From an uncultured Faecalibacterium sp. (lineage in GTDB: Bacteria > Bacillota > Clostridia > Oscillospirales > Ruminococcaceae), in NCBI GenBank assembly GCA_934518555.1, contig CAKSXW010000018.1, positions 1 through 31,837 of the forward strand: DNA of 31,837 bases, given 5' to 3'. Both the position numbers and the translations under genes were made by a program. The notes under the pieces were generated by a model. That model was not told the DNA's origin, searched no databases, and saw only the letters and a list, made by a program, of their open reading frames with translations. Positions 7,502-15,718 of the stretch are shown piece by piece (the first letter of the stretch is position 1; the number at the start of each line of letters is the position of its first letter).

Positions 7502-8101
7502 ATGAAAAACATGAATACCCGTACGCTGACCCGTGTGGCCCTTCTGGTGGCCATTGAGCTGGTCATGAAGGCTGTTGGTCTGGGCAGTGTGCCCATGGGC
7601 CCTCTGTACATGAGCTTTCTGACCCTTCCCATCGCCGTGGGTGCCATTACCATGGGCCCTGCTGTGGGTGCCATCCTGGGCGGCGTTTTTGGCGCAGTGA
7701 GCTTCTATGACGCCATCACCGGCGCCTCTGCCATGACCGGTGCTCTGTTCCAGGTCAGCCCCCTGAACACCTTTATCCTGTGCGTAGGCATGCGTGTGCT
7801 GATGGGCCTGTGCTGCGGCCTGATCTTCCAGGGTCTCAAGGGCTTTGATAAGCCCGGCACCTGGAGCTACATCCTCAGCGCCATGACCGCACCCCTGCTG
7901 AACACCCTGTTCTTCATGGGCTACATCGTGCTGGCCTTCTACAACTGCGACTATGTGCAGGGCATCGTCTCTGCCAAGGGCGCAGCCAACCCCTTCATGT
8001 TCGTGGTGCTCCTGGTGGGCATCCAGGGCGTGGCGGAGTTCCTGGTGTCCGGCATCCTGGGCGGCATCGTGGCCCGGGCTGTGGCAAAGTATCTGAAGTA
8101 A
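7502..8101 (+). CDS. ECF transporter S component, probably pantothenate (PanT-like)
   Basis: A 199-residue integral membrane protein with about six helices. It has the N-terminal TRTLTRVALLVAIELVMKAV region that docks on EcfT and the S-component-like FLTLPIAVGAITMGPAVGA stretch. Such proteins bind a vitamin and share an EcfA/A'/T energising module encoded elsewhere. The substrate is inferred: coaX and coaBC lie immediately upstream, and S components clustered with CoA genes are typically for pantothenate. AGGAGG is upstream; I use the ATG at 7502, while a TTG at 7496 or an ATG at 7511 are alternatives. Codons are richer in CGT, GGT and GCT than in neighbours, suggesting good expression. Confidence 0.85.
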   Translation: MKNMNTRTLTRVALLVAIELVMKAVGLGSVPMGPLYMSFLTLPIAVGAITMGPAVGAILGGVFGAVSFYDAITGASAMTGALFQVSPLNTFILCVGMRVLMGLCCGLIFQGLKGFDKPGTWSYILSAMTAPLLNTLFFMGYIVLAFYNCDYVQGIVSAKGAANPFMFVVLLVGIQGVAEFLVSGILGGIVARAVAKYLK

Positions 8102-8155
8102 AAAGGACGTGCAGCGGTCAGGGCGGCGTGTCTGAGGTTTGAATAGAAAGATCAA

Positions 8156-8191
8156 GGGGCTGCTGTGCACAGTGCACGGCAGTCCCTTTTT
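8156..8191 (+). terminator. Intrinsic terminator after the ECF S-component gene
   Basis: A near-palindrome GGGGCTGCTGTGCAC with GTGCACGGCAGTCCC, with two G-T pairs, is followed by TTTTT. It lies 54 nt after the stop and ends the coaX-side transcripts before the dipicolinate synthase genes. Confidence 0.75.
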
Positions 8192-8193
8192 GC

Positions 8194-8221
8194 ACACCTG
8201 GGGCCCCGGCGGCATAGGATG
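8194..8221 (+). promoter_or_regulatory. Possible sigma-K-like promoter of the dipicolinate synthase genes
   Basis: AC, a 17-nt gap and CATAGGATG resemble the Bacillus mother-cell sigma-K consensus (AC, 16-17 nt, CATANNNTA) except for the last base. It lies about 30 nt upstream of the predicted start and right after the terminator. The motif is short and may match by chance. Confidence 0.25.
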
Positions 8222-8251
8222 GCCTACCACAAAACCAAGGGGGGCACAGCC

Positions 8252-9049
8252 ATGGAGGGGAAAACACTGGTGGCGGTGGTGGGCACCGACGCCCGGCAGG
8301 CAGCGGCAGGCCGGGCCCTGGCCCGGGCAGGGTATGCGGTAGGGGATGCCCGGCAGCTGGCCCAGGCAGACTGCATCCTGCTGCCTTTGCCGCTGGAGGC
8401 TGCAGGCCTGCCCCTGGCAGAGCTGTTGCAGGCCGCAAAGCCCGGGGCCCTGGCTCTGGCCGGGAAGGTCACCGCCCCGGCGGCGGCTCTGGCCCGGCAG
8501 GCAGGGGTGGAGCTGGTGGATTACCTGGCCCGGCCGGAGCTGGTGGTGTATAATGCCATCCCCACCGCAGAGGGCTGCATCGGCATCCTGCTGGCCCAGC
8601 GCAGCCGCACCCTGTGGGGGTCGGAGCTGCTGGTGCTGGGCTTTGGCCCTGTGGGGCAGGCCCTGGCAGTGCGACTGAAGGCCCTGGGGGCCCGGGTGAC
8701 GGTGCTGGCCCGTCGGCCGGTGCAGCAGGCCCAGGCCCAGAGCCTGGGGCTGGACAGTGCCGGGCTGGAGACCCTGGCCCGGCAGCTGCCTCGGGTGAAT
8801 ACGGTGGTCAACACCATCCCGGCCCCGGTGCTGCCAGCCGCCATGCTGGCCCGGCTGCGGCCCGGCAGCCTGGTGGTGGACCTGGCCTCCCGGCCCGGGG
8901 GCACAGAGTTTGGGGCGGCCCAGCGGCTGGGGCTCCGGGCCATCCATGCCCTGAATCTGCCGGCGGTGTGGGCCCCGGAGACTGCAGGGGAGGCAGTGGC
9001 CCGGGCGGTACAGACCATTTTGCAGCAGCGGAAGGAGGCCAGACCATGA
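8252..9049 (+). CDS. dpaA: Dipicolinate synthase subunit A (SpoVFA/DpaA)
   Basis: A 265-residue NAD(P)-binding subunit. With DpaB it makes dipicolinic acid, the spore-core chelator, from a lysine-pathway intermediate in the mother cell of spore formers. The N-terminal region has VAVVGTDARQ. The conserved VVYNAIPTAEGCIGILLA, the Rossmann motif VLGFGPVGQALA, VNTIPAPVLPA and VDLASRPGGTEFG closely match what I know of Bacillus SpoVFA. I chose the ATG at 8252 with AGGGGGG 7 nt before; upstream in-frame starts (8165, 8219) give residues not like the family. Its stop overlaps the start of dpaB (ATGA). The gene is slightly shorter than the Bacillus protein (about 297 residues). Confidence 0.93.
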   Translation: MEGKTLVAVVGTDARQAAAGRALARAGYAVGDARQLAQADCILLPLPLEAAGLPLAELLQAAKPGALALAGKVTAPAAALARQAGVELVDYLARPELVVYNAIPTAEGCIGILLAQRSRTLWGSELLVLGFGPVGQALAVRLKALGARVTVLARRPVQQAQAQSLGLDSAGLETLARQLPRVNTVVNTIPAPVLPAAMLARLRPGSLVVDLASRPGGTEFGAAQRLGLRAIHALNLPAVWAPETAGEAVARAVQTILQQRKEARP

Positions 9050-9639
9050 GCGTACAAACCCAAGGGACGGTGGCGTTTGCCGTCTGCGGCAGCTTTTGCA
9101 CCCTGGCAGCGGCGGTGGAGGCAGCCCGGCAGCTGCGGGCCCAGGGCTGGCAGCTGCTGCCCATCATGAGCTTTGCAGCAGGCCAGGATACCCGGTTCGG
9201 CACCGGAACATTCTGGAAACAGCAGCTGGAGGCCGCTGCAGGCCGCCCGGTGCTGGACACCCTGCCGGGGGTGGAGCCCCTGGGGCCCCGGGCTCTGGCC
9301 CAGGCCTTGGTGGTGGCCCCCTGCACCGGGGCCACCCTGGCCCGGCTGGCAGCAGGCCTTTCTGACACGCCGGTGACCCTGGCGGCCAAAAGCCTGCTGC
9401 GAGTAGGGTGCCCGGTGGTGCTGGGGGTATCCACCAACGACGGGCTGGGTGCCTCTGGGGAAAACATGGCCCGGCTGTACCAGCGCAAGCACTATTATTT
9501 TGTGCCCTACGGCCAGGACGACCCGGCCGCCAAGCCCCAGAGCCTGAAGGCAGACCTGACCCGGCTGCCGGAGACCCTGGCGGCGGCATTGCAGGGGCGG
9601 CAGCTGCAGCCGGTGCTGCTGGGCCCCGGAGCCCGGTAA
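9046..9639 (+). CDS. dpaB: Dipicolinate synthase subunit B (SpoVFB/DpaB)
   Basis: A 197-residue flavoprotein-like subunit of dipicolinate synthase. Recognisable features are FAVCGSFCTL at the N-terminus, LVVAPCTGATLARLAAGLSDTPVTLAAKS in the middle, and PVVLGVSTNDGLGASGENMARL followed by KHYYFVPYGQDDP, all typical of SpoVFB. The ATG at 9046 overlaps the dpaA stop by 4 nt and follows GGAGG by 8 nt, so translation is coupled. A longer frame opening further upstream only shadows dpaA. No other sporulation gene lies nearby in this window. Confidence 0.93.
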   Translation: MSVQTQGTVAFAVCGSFCTLAAAVEAARQLRAQGWQLLPIMSFAAGQDTRFGTGTFWKQQLEAAAGRPVLDTLPGVEPLGPRALAQALVVAPCTGATLARLAAGLSDTPVTLAAKSLLRVGCPVVLGVSTNDGLGASGENMARLYQRKHYYFVPYGQDDPAAKPQSLKADLTRLPETLAAALQGRQLQPVLLGPGAR

Positions 9640-9644
9640 ATGTC

Positions 9645-9673
9645 TTTTCAGCCGGAGCAAAATGTGGTATACT
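9645..9673 (+). promoter_or_regulatory. Promoter of the D,D-carboxypeptidase gene
   Basis: TTTTCA, a 17-nt spacer and TATACT, with an extended TGTGG just before the -10. It lies about 60 nt upstream of the carboxypeptidase start, separating this gene from dpaAB. Confidence 0.7.
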
Positions 9674-9734
9674 AAACCCGATGCTTTGTCGGCTGGCCCG
9701 GCAGGCAGTAAAACAGCAAACGGAGAAAAACCAG

Positions 9735-11075
9735 ATGAAAAAACTGACAGCGGCGGTGTGCAGCCTGCTGCTTTTGATTTGCGCCGTGGTGCCCGGTGCA
9801 GCGGCAGCAGGCCCGGCCCTGGCTGCCACCCGGGCCTACTGCATCATGGATGCGGACACCGGCCTGGTGCTGGCCCAGCAGAATATGGACCTGGAGCTGC
9901 ACCCGGCCTCCATCACCAAGGTGATGACCCTGGGGCTGGCCTGCGCCAAGGCCCAAGGGAACTGGGAGGGCGTAAAGCTCACCGTGACCCATGAGGACGT
10001 GTATTCCCTGGCAGGCACCGATTCCAGCCATATTGCCCTCCGGGAGGGGGAACAGGTGCCTTTGGTGGACGCTTTGTACGCCACCCAGATGGCCAGTGCC
10101 AACGACGGTGCCAACCTGCTGGCAGAATACTTTGGCGGCGGCACCATTGCCGACGGCGTGGCGGTGATGAACGAAAAGGTGGAGGAGCTGGGCCTGGCCC
10201 ACACCCACTTTTCTAACCCCCACGGCATCAGCGACGACGACCACTACACCAGCTGCTACGACATGGCCCAGATCCTGCGCTGGGCTCTGGAGCAGCCGGG
10301 GTTTGAGGAAGTGTTCACCCGGAACCAGATGTACACCATGGAGCCCACCAATGTACAGCCGGTGACCCGGTATTTTTCCCAGCAGGACAAGCTGCGGATC
10401 GGCTCCAGCCGATACCATGTGGGCAGCATCCTGGGCTCCAAGCTGGGATATACCAATACTGCCCGGTACAGCTATGTGTGCCTGGCAGAACAGGATGGGG
10501 TCCGGCTCATCTGCGTCACCATGGAAAGCCAGCTGAGCACCGATAAGTACAACGACGTCCGCACCCTGCTGGACTACGCCTTCAGCACCTTTACCAGCTA
10601 CACGGAGCTGCCCGGAGGCACTGTTACCGCCCAGCTGCCGGTGGCAGGAGGCGGCGACGCCCTGGGCACCGTTACGGTGACGGACCCGGGGGTCCGGCTG
10701 CTGCTGGCCAGCGGCCTGACGGCCCAGGATGTAAAGGTGGACCTGGAGCTGCCGGAACAGTATGTGCTGGGCACCGACCCGGCGGTCTACGCCGTGTACA
10801 CCCTCCAGGGCGGCACCCGGCAGGAGACCACCCAGCTGCGGGTACGGGCAGAGATCTCCGGCCTGGAACAGCTGCTGGCCCAAAGCACCGGGGCCCGGCT
10901 GGCGGCCTCCGACCAGGTGGAGCCCAAGAGCAAGGCCTGGCTCCTGGCAGCCATCTCCCTGGGCTGCACGGCCGCTGCGGCGGTGATCACGGTGCTGGTG
11001 ATGCAGCTGCAGGCCAAACGCCGCAAAAAGCGCCGGAAGGCCCGGCACAGCAGGCGGCCCGACAACCAAGCGTAA
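9735..11075 (+). CDS. D-alanyl-D-alanine carboxypeptidase (PBP5/DacF family)
   Basis: A 446-residue exported serine D,D-carboxypeptidase that trims the terminal D-Ala of peptidoglycan stems. It has a Sec signal peptide (MKKLTAAVCS, hydrophobic core, AAAAG region), the SxxK nucleophile motif S59-I-T-K62 in HPASITK, and the SxN motif S121-A-N in ASANDGAN. The third motif, normally KTG, reads K236-L-G-YT. A PBP5-like C-terminal beta domain follows. The end is a transmembrane segment (about 400-425) plus a KRRKKRRKARHSRR cytoplasmic tail rather than an amphipathic helix. The ATG at 9735 follows GGAGA by 8 nt; an ATG at 9681 would extend the signal peptide implausibly. It has its own promoter. Confidence 0.92.
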   Translation: MKKLTAAVCSLLLLICAVVPGAAAAGPALAATRAYCIMDADTGLVLAQQNMDLELHPASITKVMTLGLACAKAQGNWEGVKLTVTHEDVYSLAGTDSSHIALREGEQVPLVDALYATQMASANDGANLLAEYFGGGTIADGVAVMNEKVEELGLAHTHFSNPHGISDDDHYTSCYDMAQILRWALEQPGFEEVFTRNQMYTMEPTNVQPVTRYFSQQDKLRIGSSRYHVGSILGSKLGYTNTARYSYVCLAEQDGVRLICVTMESQLSTDKYNDVRTLLDYAFSTFTSYTELPGGTVTAQLPVAGGGDALGTVTVTDPGVRLLLASGLTAQDVKVDLELPEQYVLGTDPAVYAVYTLQGGTRQETTQLRVRAEISGLEQLLAQSTGARLAASDQVEPKSKAWLLAAISLGCTAAAAVITVLVMQLQAKRRKKRRKARHSRRPDNQA

Positions 11076-11099
11076 AAGCCTGTATAACAACAGACTTTT
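11074..11099 (+). terminator. Weak hairpin at the end of the carboxypeptidase gene
   Basis: AAAAGCCTGT pairs with ACAGACTTTT (one mismatch) and the right arm ends in TTTT. It starts on the stop codon. GC content is low, so it may be leaky or chance. Confidence 0.3.
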
Positions 11100-11143
11100 C
11101 CAGATAAAAATCATGCTTCATCAAAAAAGAGAGGTACAAGAAT

Positions 11144-11710
11144 ATGGGTAAGTTTACGTTTACAGAGACCGAGATCCCCGGTGTTGTGGTCATTGAGCCC
11201 CAGGTGTTTGGGGACGACCGAGGCTACTTTATGGAGACCTATCAGAAGGACCAGTTTGCCGCTGCCGGTATCGACAAGGAGTTCGTGCAGGACAACCAGA
11301 GCCGTTCCACCCGGGGCGTGCTGCGGGGCCTCCACTTCCAGAAAAACCACACCCAGGGCAAGCTGGTGCGTGTGACCAAGGGCGAGGTGTACGACGTGGC
11401 CGTAGACTGCCGCCCCCACAGCGCCACCTTTGGCAAGTGGGTGGGCGTGACCCTGTCGGAGGAGAACAAGAAGATGTTCTACATCCCCGAGGGCTTTGCC
11501 CACGGCTTTTTGGTGCTCAGCGATGTGGCAGAGTTCTGCTACAAGTGCACCGATGTCTACGACCCCACCAGTGAGGGCGGCATCCCCTACGACGACCCCA
11601 CTGTCAACGTCCAGTGGCCGGACTGCGGCTGCGAGCACAAGACCAGCGCAAAGGACAAGCTCCATGAGCCCTTTGCCGCCCAGAAGTTTGAATATTTTGA
11701 AAAGTGGTGA
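11144..11710 (+). CDS. rfbC: dTDP-4-dehydrorhamnose 3,5-epimerase
   Basis: A 188-residue cupin epimerase of the dTDP-L-rhamnose pathway, acting on dTDP-4-keto-6-deoxyglucose in the cytoplasm. It has DDRGYFMETY, the RGVLRGLHFQ motif with catalytic H64, the GEVYDVAVDCR strand and YIPEGFAHGF at 113-122, all diagnostic. Length matches the family. The AGAGAGG site precedes the ATG. The other three rhamnose genes are not in the window. It is 6 nt from the downstream ABC permease, so rhamnose is likely a component of the exported glycan. Confidence 0.96.
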   Translation: MGKFTFTETEIPGVVVIEPQVFGDDRGYFMETYQKDQFAAAGIDKEFVQDNQSRSTRGVLRGLHFQKNHTQGKLVRVTKGEVYDVAVDCRPHSATFGKWVGVTLSEENKKMFYIPEGFAHGFLVLSDVAEFCYKCTDVYDPTSEGGIPYDDPTVNVQWPDCGCEHKTSAKDKLHEPFAAQKFEYFEKW

Positions 11711-11716
11711 TCGCCC

Positions 11717-12526
11717 GTGGCAAAATTCAAAGGGATGTGGAACGGCTTTTGGCGGTACCGCTATCTGCTGTGGAACCTGGTAAGCCGTGATTTTAAGCTG
11801 AAATACCGCCGCAGCGTGCTGGGCGTGGTGTGGAGCGTGCTGAACCCCCTGCTGATGTGCCTGGTGTACTGGGCCGTGTTCAGCAGCCTGATGGATATGC
11901 GGGGCAGCGGCATCGACAACTTTGCGGTCTTTCTCATGTGCGGCCAGCTGCTGTTCAACTTTTTCAACGAGGCGACCTCCACCAGCATGAGCAGCGTGCT
12001 CGGTGCCGCTCCTCTGCTGAAAAAGGTGTATATCCCCAAGTATATCTTCCCGCTGGAAAAATGCTGCTTTGCCATGGTGAACTGCGTGTTCAGCTTTGTG
12101 GCACTGCTGCTGGTGATGATCTTTACCGGGGCCCCCTTCCACCTGACCCTCATTGAGGCGGTGTACCCCCTGGTGACCCTGTTCTTCTTCAGCCTGGGGG
12201 TGGGGCTGTTCCTGGCGGCTGCCACGGTGTTCTTCCGGGACATCATGCACATCTGGAGCGTGTTTACCACAGCCCTGCTGTACTTTTCCGCCATTTTCTA
12301 CGACCCCACCCAGATGACCTTTTCCATCGGTGGGTTCAATATGCAACAGATCATCAAGCTGAACCCCATTTACTGGTACATCACCGGCTTCCGCCGCACC
12401 GTGATGTGGGGCATCCCTCTGGACCTGAATATGTTCTTAGTCTGCGGCGGCTGCGCTGTGATCTCCATGCTGGTGGGTCTGCAGATGTTCCGCAGGACCC
12501 AGGACCGCTTTGTGCTGCATATTTAA
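11717..12526 (+). CDS. ABC-2 type polysaccharide export permease (Wzm/TagG-like)
   Basis: A 269-residue membrane permease with six predicted helices. The N-terminal segment RYLLWNLVSRDFKLKYRRSVLG followed by VVWSVLNPLLMCLVYWAVF is the family signature. Together with the ATPase encoded next it would carry a lipid-linked glycan or teichoic-acid-like polymer across the membrane. The start is a GTG at 11717, 6 nt after rfbC; the ribosome-binding site is weak, so coupling to rfbC is likely. Confidence 0.92.
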   Translation: MAKFKGMWNGFWRYRYLLWNLVSRDFKLKYRRSVLGVVWSVLNPLLMCLVYWAVFSSLMDMRGSGIDNFAVFLMCGQLLFNFFNEATSTSMSSVLGAAPLLKKVYIPKYIFPLEKCCFAMVNCVFSFVALLLVMIFTGAPFHLTLIEAVYPLVTLFFFSLGVGLFLAAATVFFRDIMHIWSVFTTALLYFSAIFYDPTQMTFSIGGFNMQQIIKLNPIYWYITGFRRTVMWGIPLDLNMFLVCGGCAVISMLVGLQMFRRTQDRFVLHI

Positions 12527-12538
12527 GGAGGCAGAAGA

Positions 12539-13282
12539 ATGGAACCCATCATCAAAGTAGACAATGTTTCCATGTGCTTCAACCTCTCCAAGGAAAAGCA
12601 TGAGAGCCTGAAGGAATACTTCTTGGCTCTGGTGCAGGGGCGGCTGCAGTACGACGAGTTCTACGCCCTGAAGGACGTGAGCCTGGACATTATGCCCGGA
12701 GATTTTTATGGCCTGGTGGGCCTTAACGGCTCCGGCAAATCCACCCTGCTCAAGACCATTGCCGGGGTGTACAAGCCCAGCAAGGGCAAGGTGACGGTAA
12801 ACGGCACCATTGCCCCCCTCATTGAGCTGGGGGCCGGGTTCGACATGGATCTGACCGCCCGGGAGAACATCTACCTCAACGGCACGGTGCTGGGCTTTTC
12901 GCCCAAGTACCTGGACGAAAAGTTCGACGAGATCGTGGAGTTCAGCGAGCTGCAGAACTTTTTGGATGTGCCCCTGAAGAACTACTCCTCCGGTATGGTG
13001 GCCCGGATCGGCTTTGCCATTGCCACCATCACCAAGCCCGACATCCTGATTGCCGACGAGGTGCTGTCGGTGGGCGACTTTTTGTTCCAACAAAAGTGCG
13101 AAAAGCGCATGAAGGAGCTGATGGCCGGCGGCACCACCGTGATCCTGGTGTCCCACTCCATTGAGCAGATCGAGCGGATGTGCAGCAAGGTGGCCTGGCT
13201 GAGCCATGGGCACCTGAAAATGAACGGAGACACCCAGACGGTCTGCGCCGCCTACAAGGCCACCCAGCGGGGAGAGGCATGA
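12539..13282 (+). CDS. ABC transporter ATP-binding protein (Wzt/TagH-like)
   Basis: A 247-residue ATPase. Walker A is GLNGSGKST (61-69), the signature is YSSGM (149-153), Walker B is ILIADEV (169-175), and the switch histidine is in VSHS (H206). The IELGAGFDMDLTARENIYLN stretch is typical of polysaccharide exporters. It ends right after the nucleotide-binding domain, without the C-terminal carbohydrate-binding domain found in some Wzt proteins. So it probably does not recognise a capped chain end. AAGGAGG precedes the ATG. It pairs with the permease immediately upstream. Confidence 0.94.
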   Translation: MEPIIKVDNVSMCFNLSKEKHESLKEYFLALVQGRLQYDEFYALKDVSLDIMPGDFYGLVGLNGSGKSTLLKTIAGVYKPSKGKVTVNGTIAPLIELGAGFDMDLTARENIYLNGTVLGFSPKYLDEKFDEIVEFSELQNFLDVPLKNYSSGMVARIGFAIATITKPDILIADEVLSVGDFLFQQKCEKRMKELMAGGTTVILVSHSIEQIERMCSKVAWLSHGHLKMNGDTQTVCAAYKATQRGEA

Positions 13283-13283
13283 T

Positions 13284-15161
13284 ATGGATCCAAGGCTGAA
13301 ACGTGCCCGGGAGCTGGCTGGCTATGCAGTGCAGCTTACCCGGGAGCAGGGCCTGGGCACCATGGTCCGGCGCGGGGCCGGCTTTGTAAAGCGCCGCTGC
13401 TTTGGCAAGGCTGCCCGGTATCTGCCCACCAAAAAGGTGCTGGAGGCCCAGCAGGCAGAGATGGCTGGCAAAACGGCAGCAGACTGCGGCCTGCCCACCA
13501 TCTCTATCCTGACCCCTTTGTATAATACCCCGGAAAAATACCTGCGGGAATTTCTAGATTCCTTTGTGGGGCAGACGGCCCCCAACGGGCAGCTGTGCCT
13601 GGCTGATGCCTCCGATGCAGCACACCCCCAGGTGGGCCAGATCGTAAAGGAATATCAGGCGAAAAATAAACGAATTGTATACAAAAAGATCGAAAATCAG
13701 GGCATCTCCGCCAACACCAACGCAGTGGCCCAACTGGCCACCGGGGAGTACCTGGCCTTGGCGGACCACGACGACGTGCTGGCCCCCCACGCCTTGTACA
13801 CCATGGGCAAGGCCATTTTGCAGCTGCGGCAGCGCAGGGAGCCCGACGGCTTTTTGTACAGTGACGAGGCCCTGTTCACCCAGAGCATCCGGCGGCCCCT
13901 GGCGGCTCACTTCAAGCCGGACTATGCCCCGGATTACCTGCTGTGCTGCAACTACATCTGCCACCTGGCAGTGTTCCGGAAGGCTCTGTGGGACCAGGTA
14001 GGGGGCGAACGGCCGGAGTGTGACGGCAGCCAGGACCACGACCTGTTTTTGCGGCTGCTGGAGCGCACCGGCGGTGCCGCCCATGTGCCCCAGGTGCTGT
14101 ACTACTGGCGTGTCCATGCCGGGTCCACCTCCGGGGGCACCCAGGCCAAGCCCTATGTGGCGGCCGCAGCCAAAAAGGCGCTGGCAGACCACCTGGCTCG
14201 CACCGGAGGTTCCGGCACCGTGGAGGATGGCCTGTTCCCCAGCACCTACCGGGTAAAGTGGGACATCCAGGGCCAGCCCAAGGTCAGCATCCTGATCCCC
14301 AACAAGGACCACACCCAGGACCTGGAAAAATGTCTCCACAGCATCTGGTCCAAGACCAGCTGGGAACACTATGAGGTCATCGTGGTGGAAAACAACTCCA
14401 CCGACCCGGCCACCTTTGCCTACTATCAGCAGGCCCAGGCCCGGTACCAGGGGCTGCAGGTGGTCACCTACCCGGGCAAGGGCTTCAACTTTTCCGGCAT
14501 CAACAATTATGGCCGGAAGTTTGCCTCCGGGGATTACCTGCTGCTGCTGAACAATGATGTGGAGGTCCGCAACGGGGACTGGCTCACAGAGCTTTTGCGG
14601 CAGTGCGCCCACCCCGGGGGAGCCGCTGTGTGCGGTGCCATGCTGTACTACCCTGATGACACCCTCCAGCACGCCGGGGTGGTCACGGGCCTGGGCGGCT
14701 ATGCCGGCCACAGCCACAAATACAAAAAGGCCGGGGGCAGCGGATATATGTTCCGGGCTGCCACGGTGCAGGACTTTTCGGCCGTCACCGGGGCCTGCCT
14801 ACTGGTGAAAACCAGCGTGTGGGACCAGCTGAAGGGCCTGGACGAGGCCTTTGCCGTGGCCTTCAATGATGTGGACTTCTGCTTACGGGTACGGGACGCC
14901 GGGTATCGCATTGCCTGGACCCCCTACGCCCAGCTGACCCACTACGAGAGCAAGAGCCGGGGCGGCGACGAAAAGGACCCGGTAAAGGCCCGGCGGTTTG
15001 CCGCCGAGCAGCAGCGGCTGTATGACATCCACGGCCGGGCAAACCTGCTGGATGACCCCTATTACAACCCCAATCTCACCCGGGACCGGGAGGATTTTTC
15101 CGAGAGCGACGATCTGCGTCAGCTGAAGGCAGGCACCGTAACGGTGCGGTGGAGGGAGTGA
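13284..15161 (+). CDS. Two-domain family 2 glycosyltransferase
   Basis: A 625-residue cytoplasmic protein with two GT-A domains. The first (about 72-275) opens with ISILTPLYNTPEKYLREFLDS and holds the DxD-type DHDD at 161-164. The second (about 332-560) opens with VSILIPNKDHTQDLEKCL, has VVENNSTD, and holds LLLNNDVEV near residue 420. A short basic N-terminal region precedes them. Such tandem GT2 proteins build cell-surface glycans, rhamnans included, beside Wzm/Wzt exporters. It starts 1 nt after the ATPase stop. Acceptor and donor sugars are unknown; dTDP-rhamnose is a reasonable guess from the rfbC neighbour. Confidence 0.9.
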   Translation: MDPRLKRARELAGYAVQLTREQGLGTMVRRGAGFVKRRCFGKAARYLPTKKVLEAQQAEMAGKTAADCGLPTISILTPLYNTPEKYLREFLDSFVGQTAPNGQLCLADASDAAHPQVGQIVKEYQAKNKRIVYKKIENQGISANTNAVAQLATGEYLALADHDDVLAPHALYTMGKAILQLRQRREPDGFLYSDEALFTQSIRRPLAAHFKPDYAPDYLLCCNYICHLAVFRKALWDQVGGERPECDGSQDHDLFLRLLERTGGAAHVPQVLYYWRVHAGSTSGGTQAKPYVAAAAKKALADHLARTGGSGTVEDGLFPSTYRVKWDIQGQPKVSILIPNKDHTQDLEKCLHSIWSKTSWEHYEVIVVENNSTDPATFAYYQQAQARYQGLQVVTYPGKGFNFSGINNYGRKFASGDYLLLLNNDVEVRNGDWLTELLRQCAHPGGAAVCGAMLYYPDDTLQHAGVVTGLGGYAGHSHKYKKAGGSGYMFRAATVQDFSAVTGACLLVKTSVWDQLKGLDEAFAVAFNDVDFCLRVRDAGYRIAWTPYAQLTHYESKSRGGDEKDPVKARRFAAEQQRLYDIHGRANLLDDPYYNPNLTRDREDFSESDDLRQLKAGTVTVRWRE

Positions 15162-15165
15162 CACC

Positions 15166-15702
15166 ATGAACATCCAAGGCCATTTTGACACCATCACCCG
15201 GCACAAGCTGCTGGTGATGAAATACTGCTTTGCCTGCGGCCTGTATCAGCAGGGCCTGGCCCACGACCTGAGCAAGTACAGCCCCACGGAGTTTATCCCC
15301 GGCTGCATCTATTACCAGGGGGACCACAGCCCCAACGAGGCCGAGCGTGCCGCCCGGGGATACTCCTCGGCTTGGCTCCACCACAAGGGCCGCAACAAGC
15401 ACCATTTGGAATACTGGATCGACTACAGCTCCAACAAGTCCGGCATGGGCGGCATGAAAATGCCCCTGCGGTATGTCTGCGAGATGGTGTGCGACCGGGT
15501 GGCTGCCAGCCGGATCTACCTGGGAGACCGATACACCGACGCTTCGGCCTGGGAGTACTATCAGCGCAGCAAGAGCCACTATATGCTGCACCCGGAGACC
15601 CAGGCCCTGCTGGAAAAGCTGCTGTGCATGGTCCGGGACCTGGGCCAGGACCGGACCTTTGCCTACATGAAGTTCCTGCTGGGCTGCCAGAAGGACTACT
15701 GA
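15166..15702 (+). CDS. DUF5662 family protein
   Basis: A 178-residue soluble protein. It has conserved AHDLSKYSPTEF (about 32-43) and WLHHKGRNKHHLEYW (about 70-84), and a repeated pattern of His and Asp residues that would suit metal binding. I recognise these as the DUF5662 pattern; no biochemical function is known to me. It begins 4 nt after the glycosyltransferase stop and ends at a strong terminator, so it is the last gene of the polysaccharide operon. A role in that pathway is inference from position only. Confidence 0.8.
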   Translation: MNIQGHFDTITRHKLLVMKYCFACGLYQQGLAHDLSKYSPTEFIPGCIYYQGDHSPNEAERAARGYSSAWLHHKGRNKHHLEYWIDYSSNKSGMGGMKMPLRYVCEMVCDRVAASRIYLGDRYTDASAWEYYQRSKSHYMLHPETQALLEKLLCMVRDLGQDRTFAYMKFLLGCQKDY

Positions 15703-15718
15703 AGTTTATGGTTCCCCA

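Noticed and set aside
6185..8947. A minus-strand open frame of about 920 codons opposite coaX, the oxidoreductase, the S component and dpaA
   Set aside because: Its translation is low-complexity Gln/His/Gly/Pro-rich with no domain, and the opposite strand carries well-recognised genes. It is an artefact of high GC.
11076..11143. A promoter CCGACA-18-TATAAC for rfbC
   Set aside because: The -35 would lie inside the carboxypeptidase gene with non-optimal spacing, and the match is weak; not strong enough to list as a feature.
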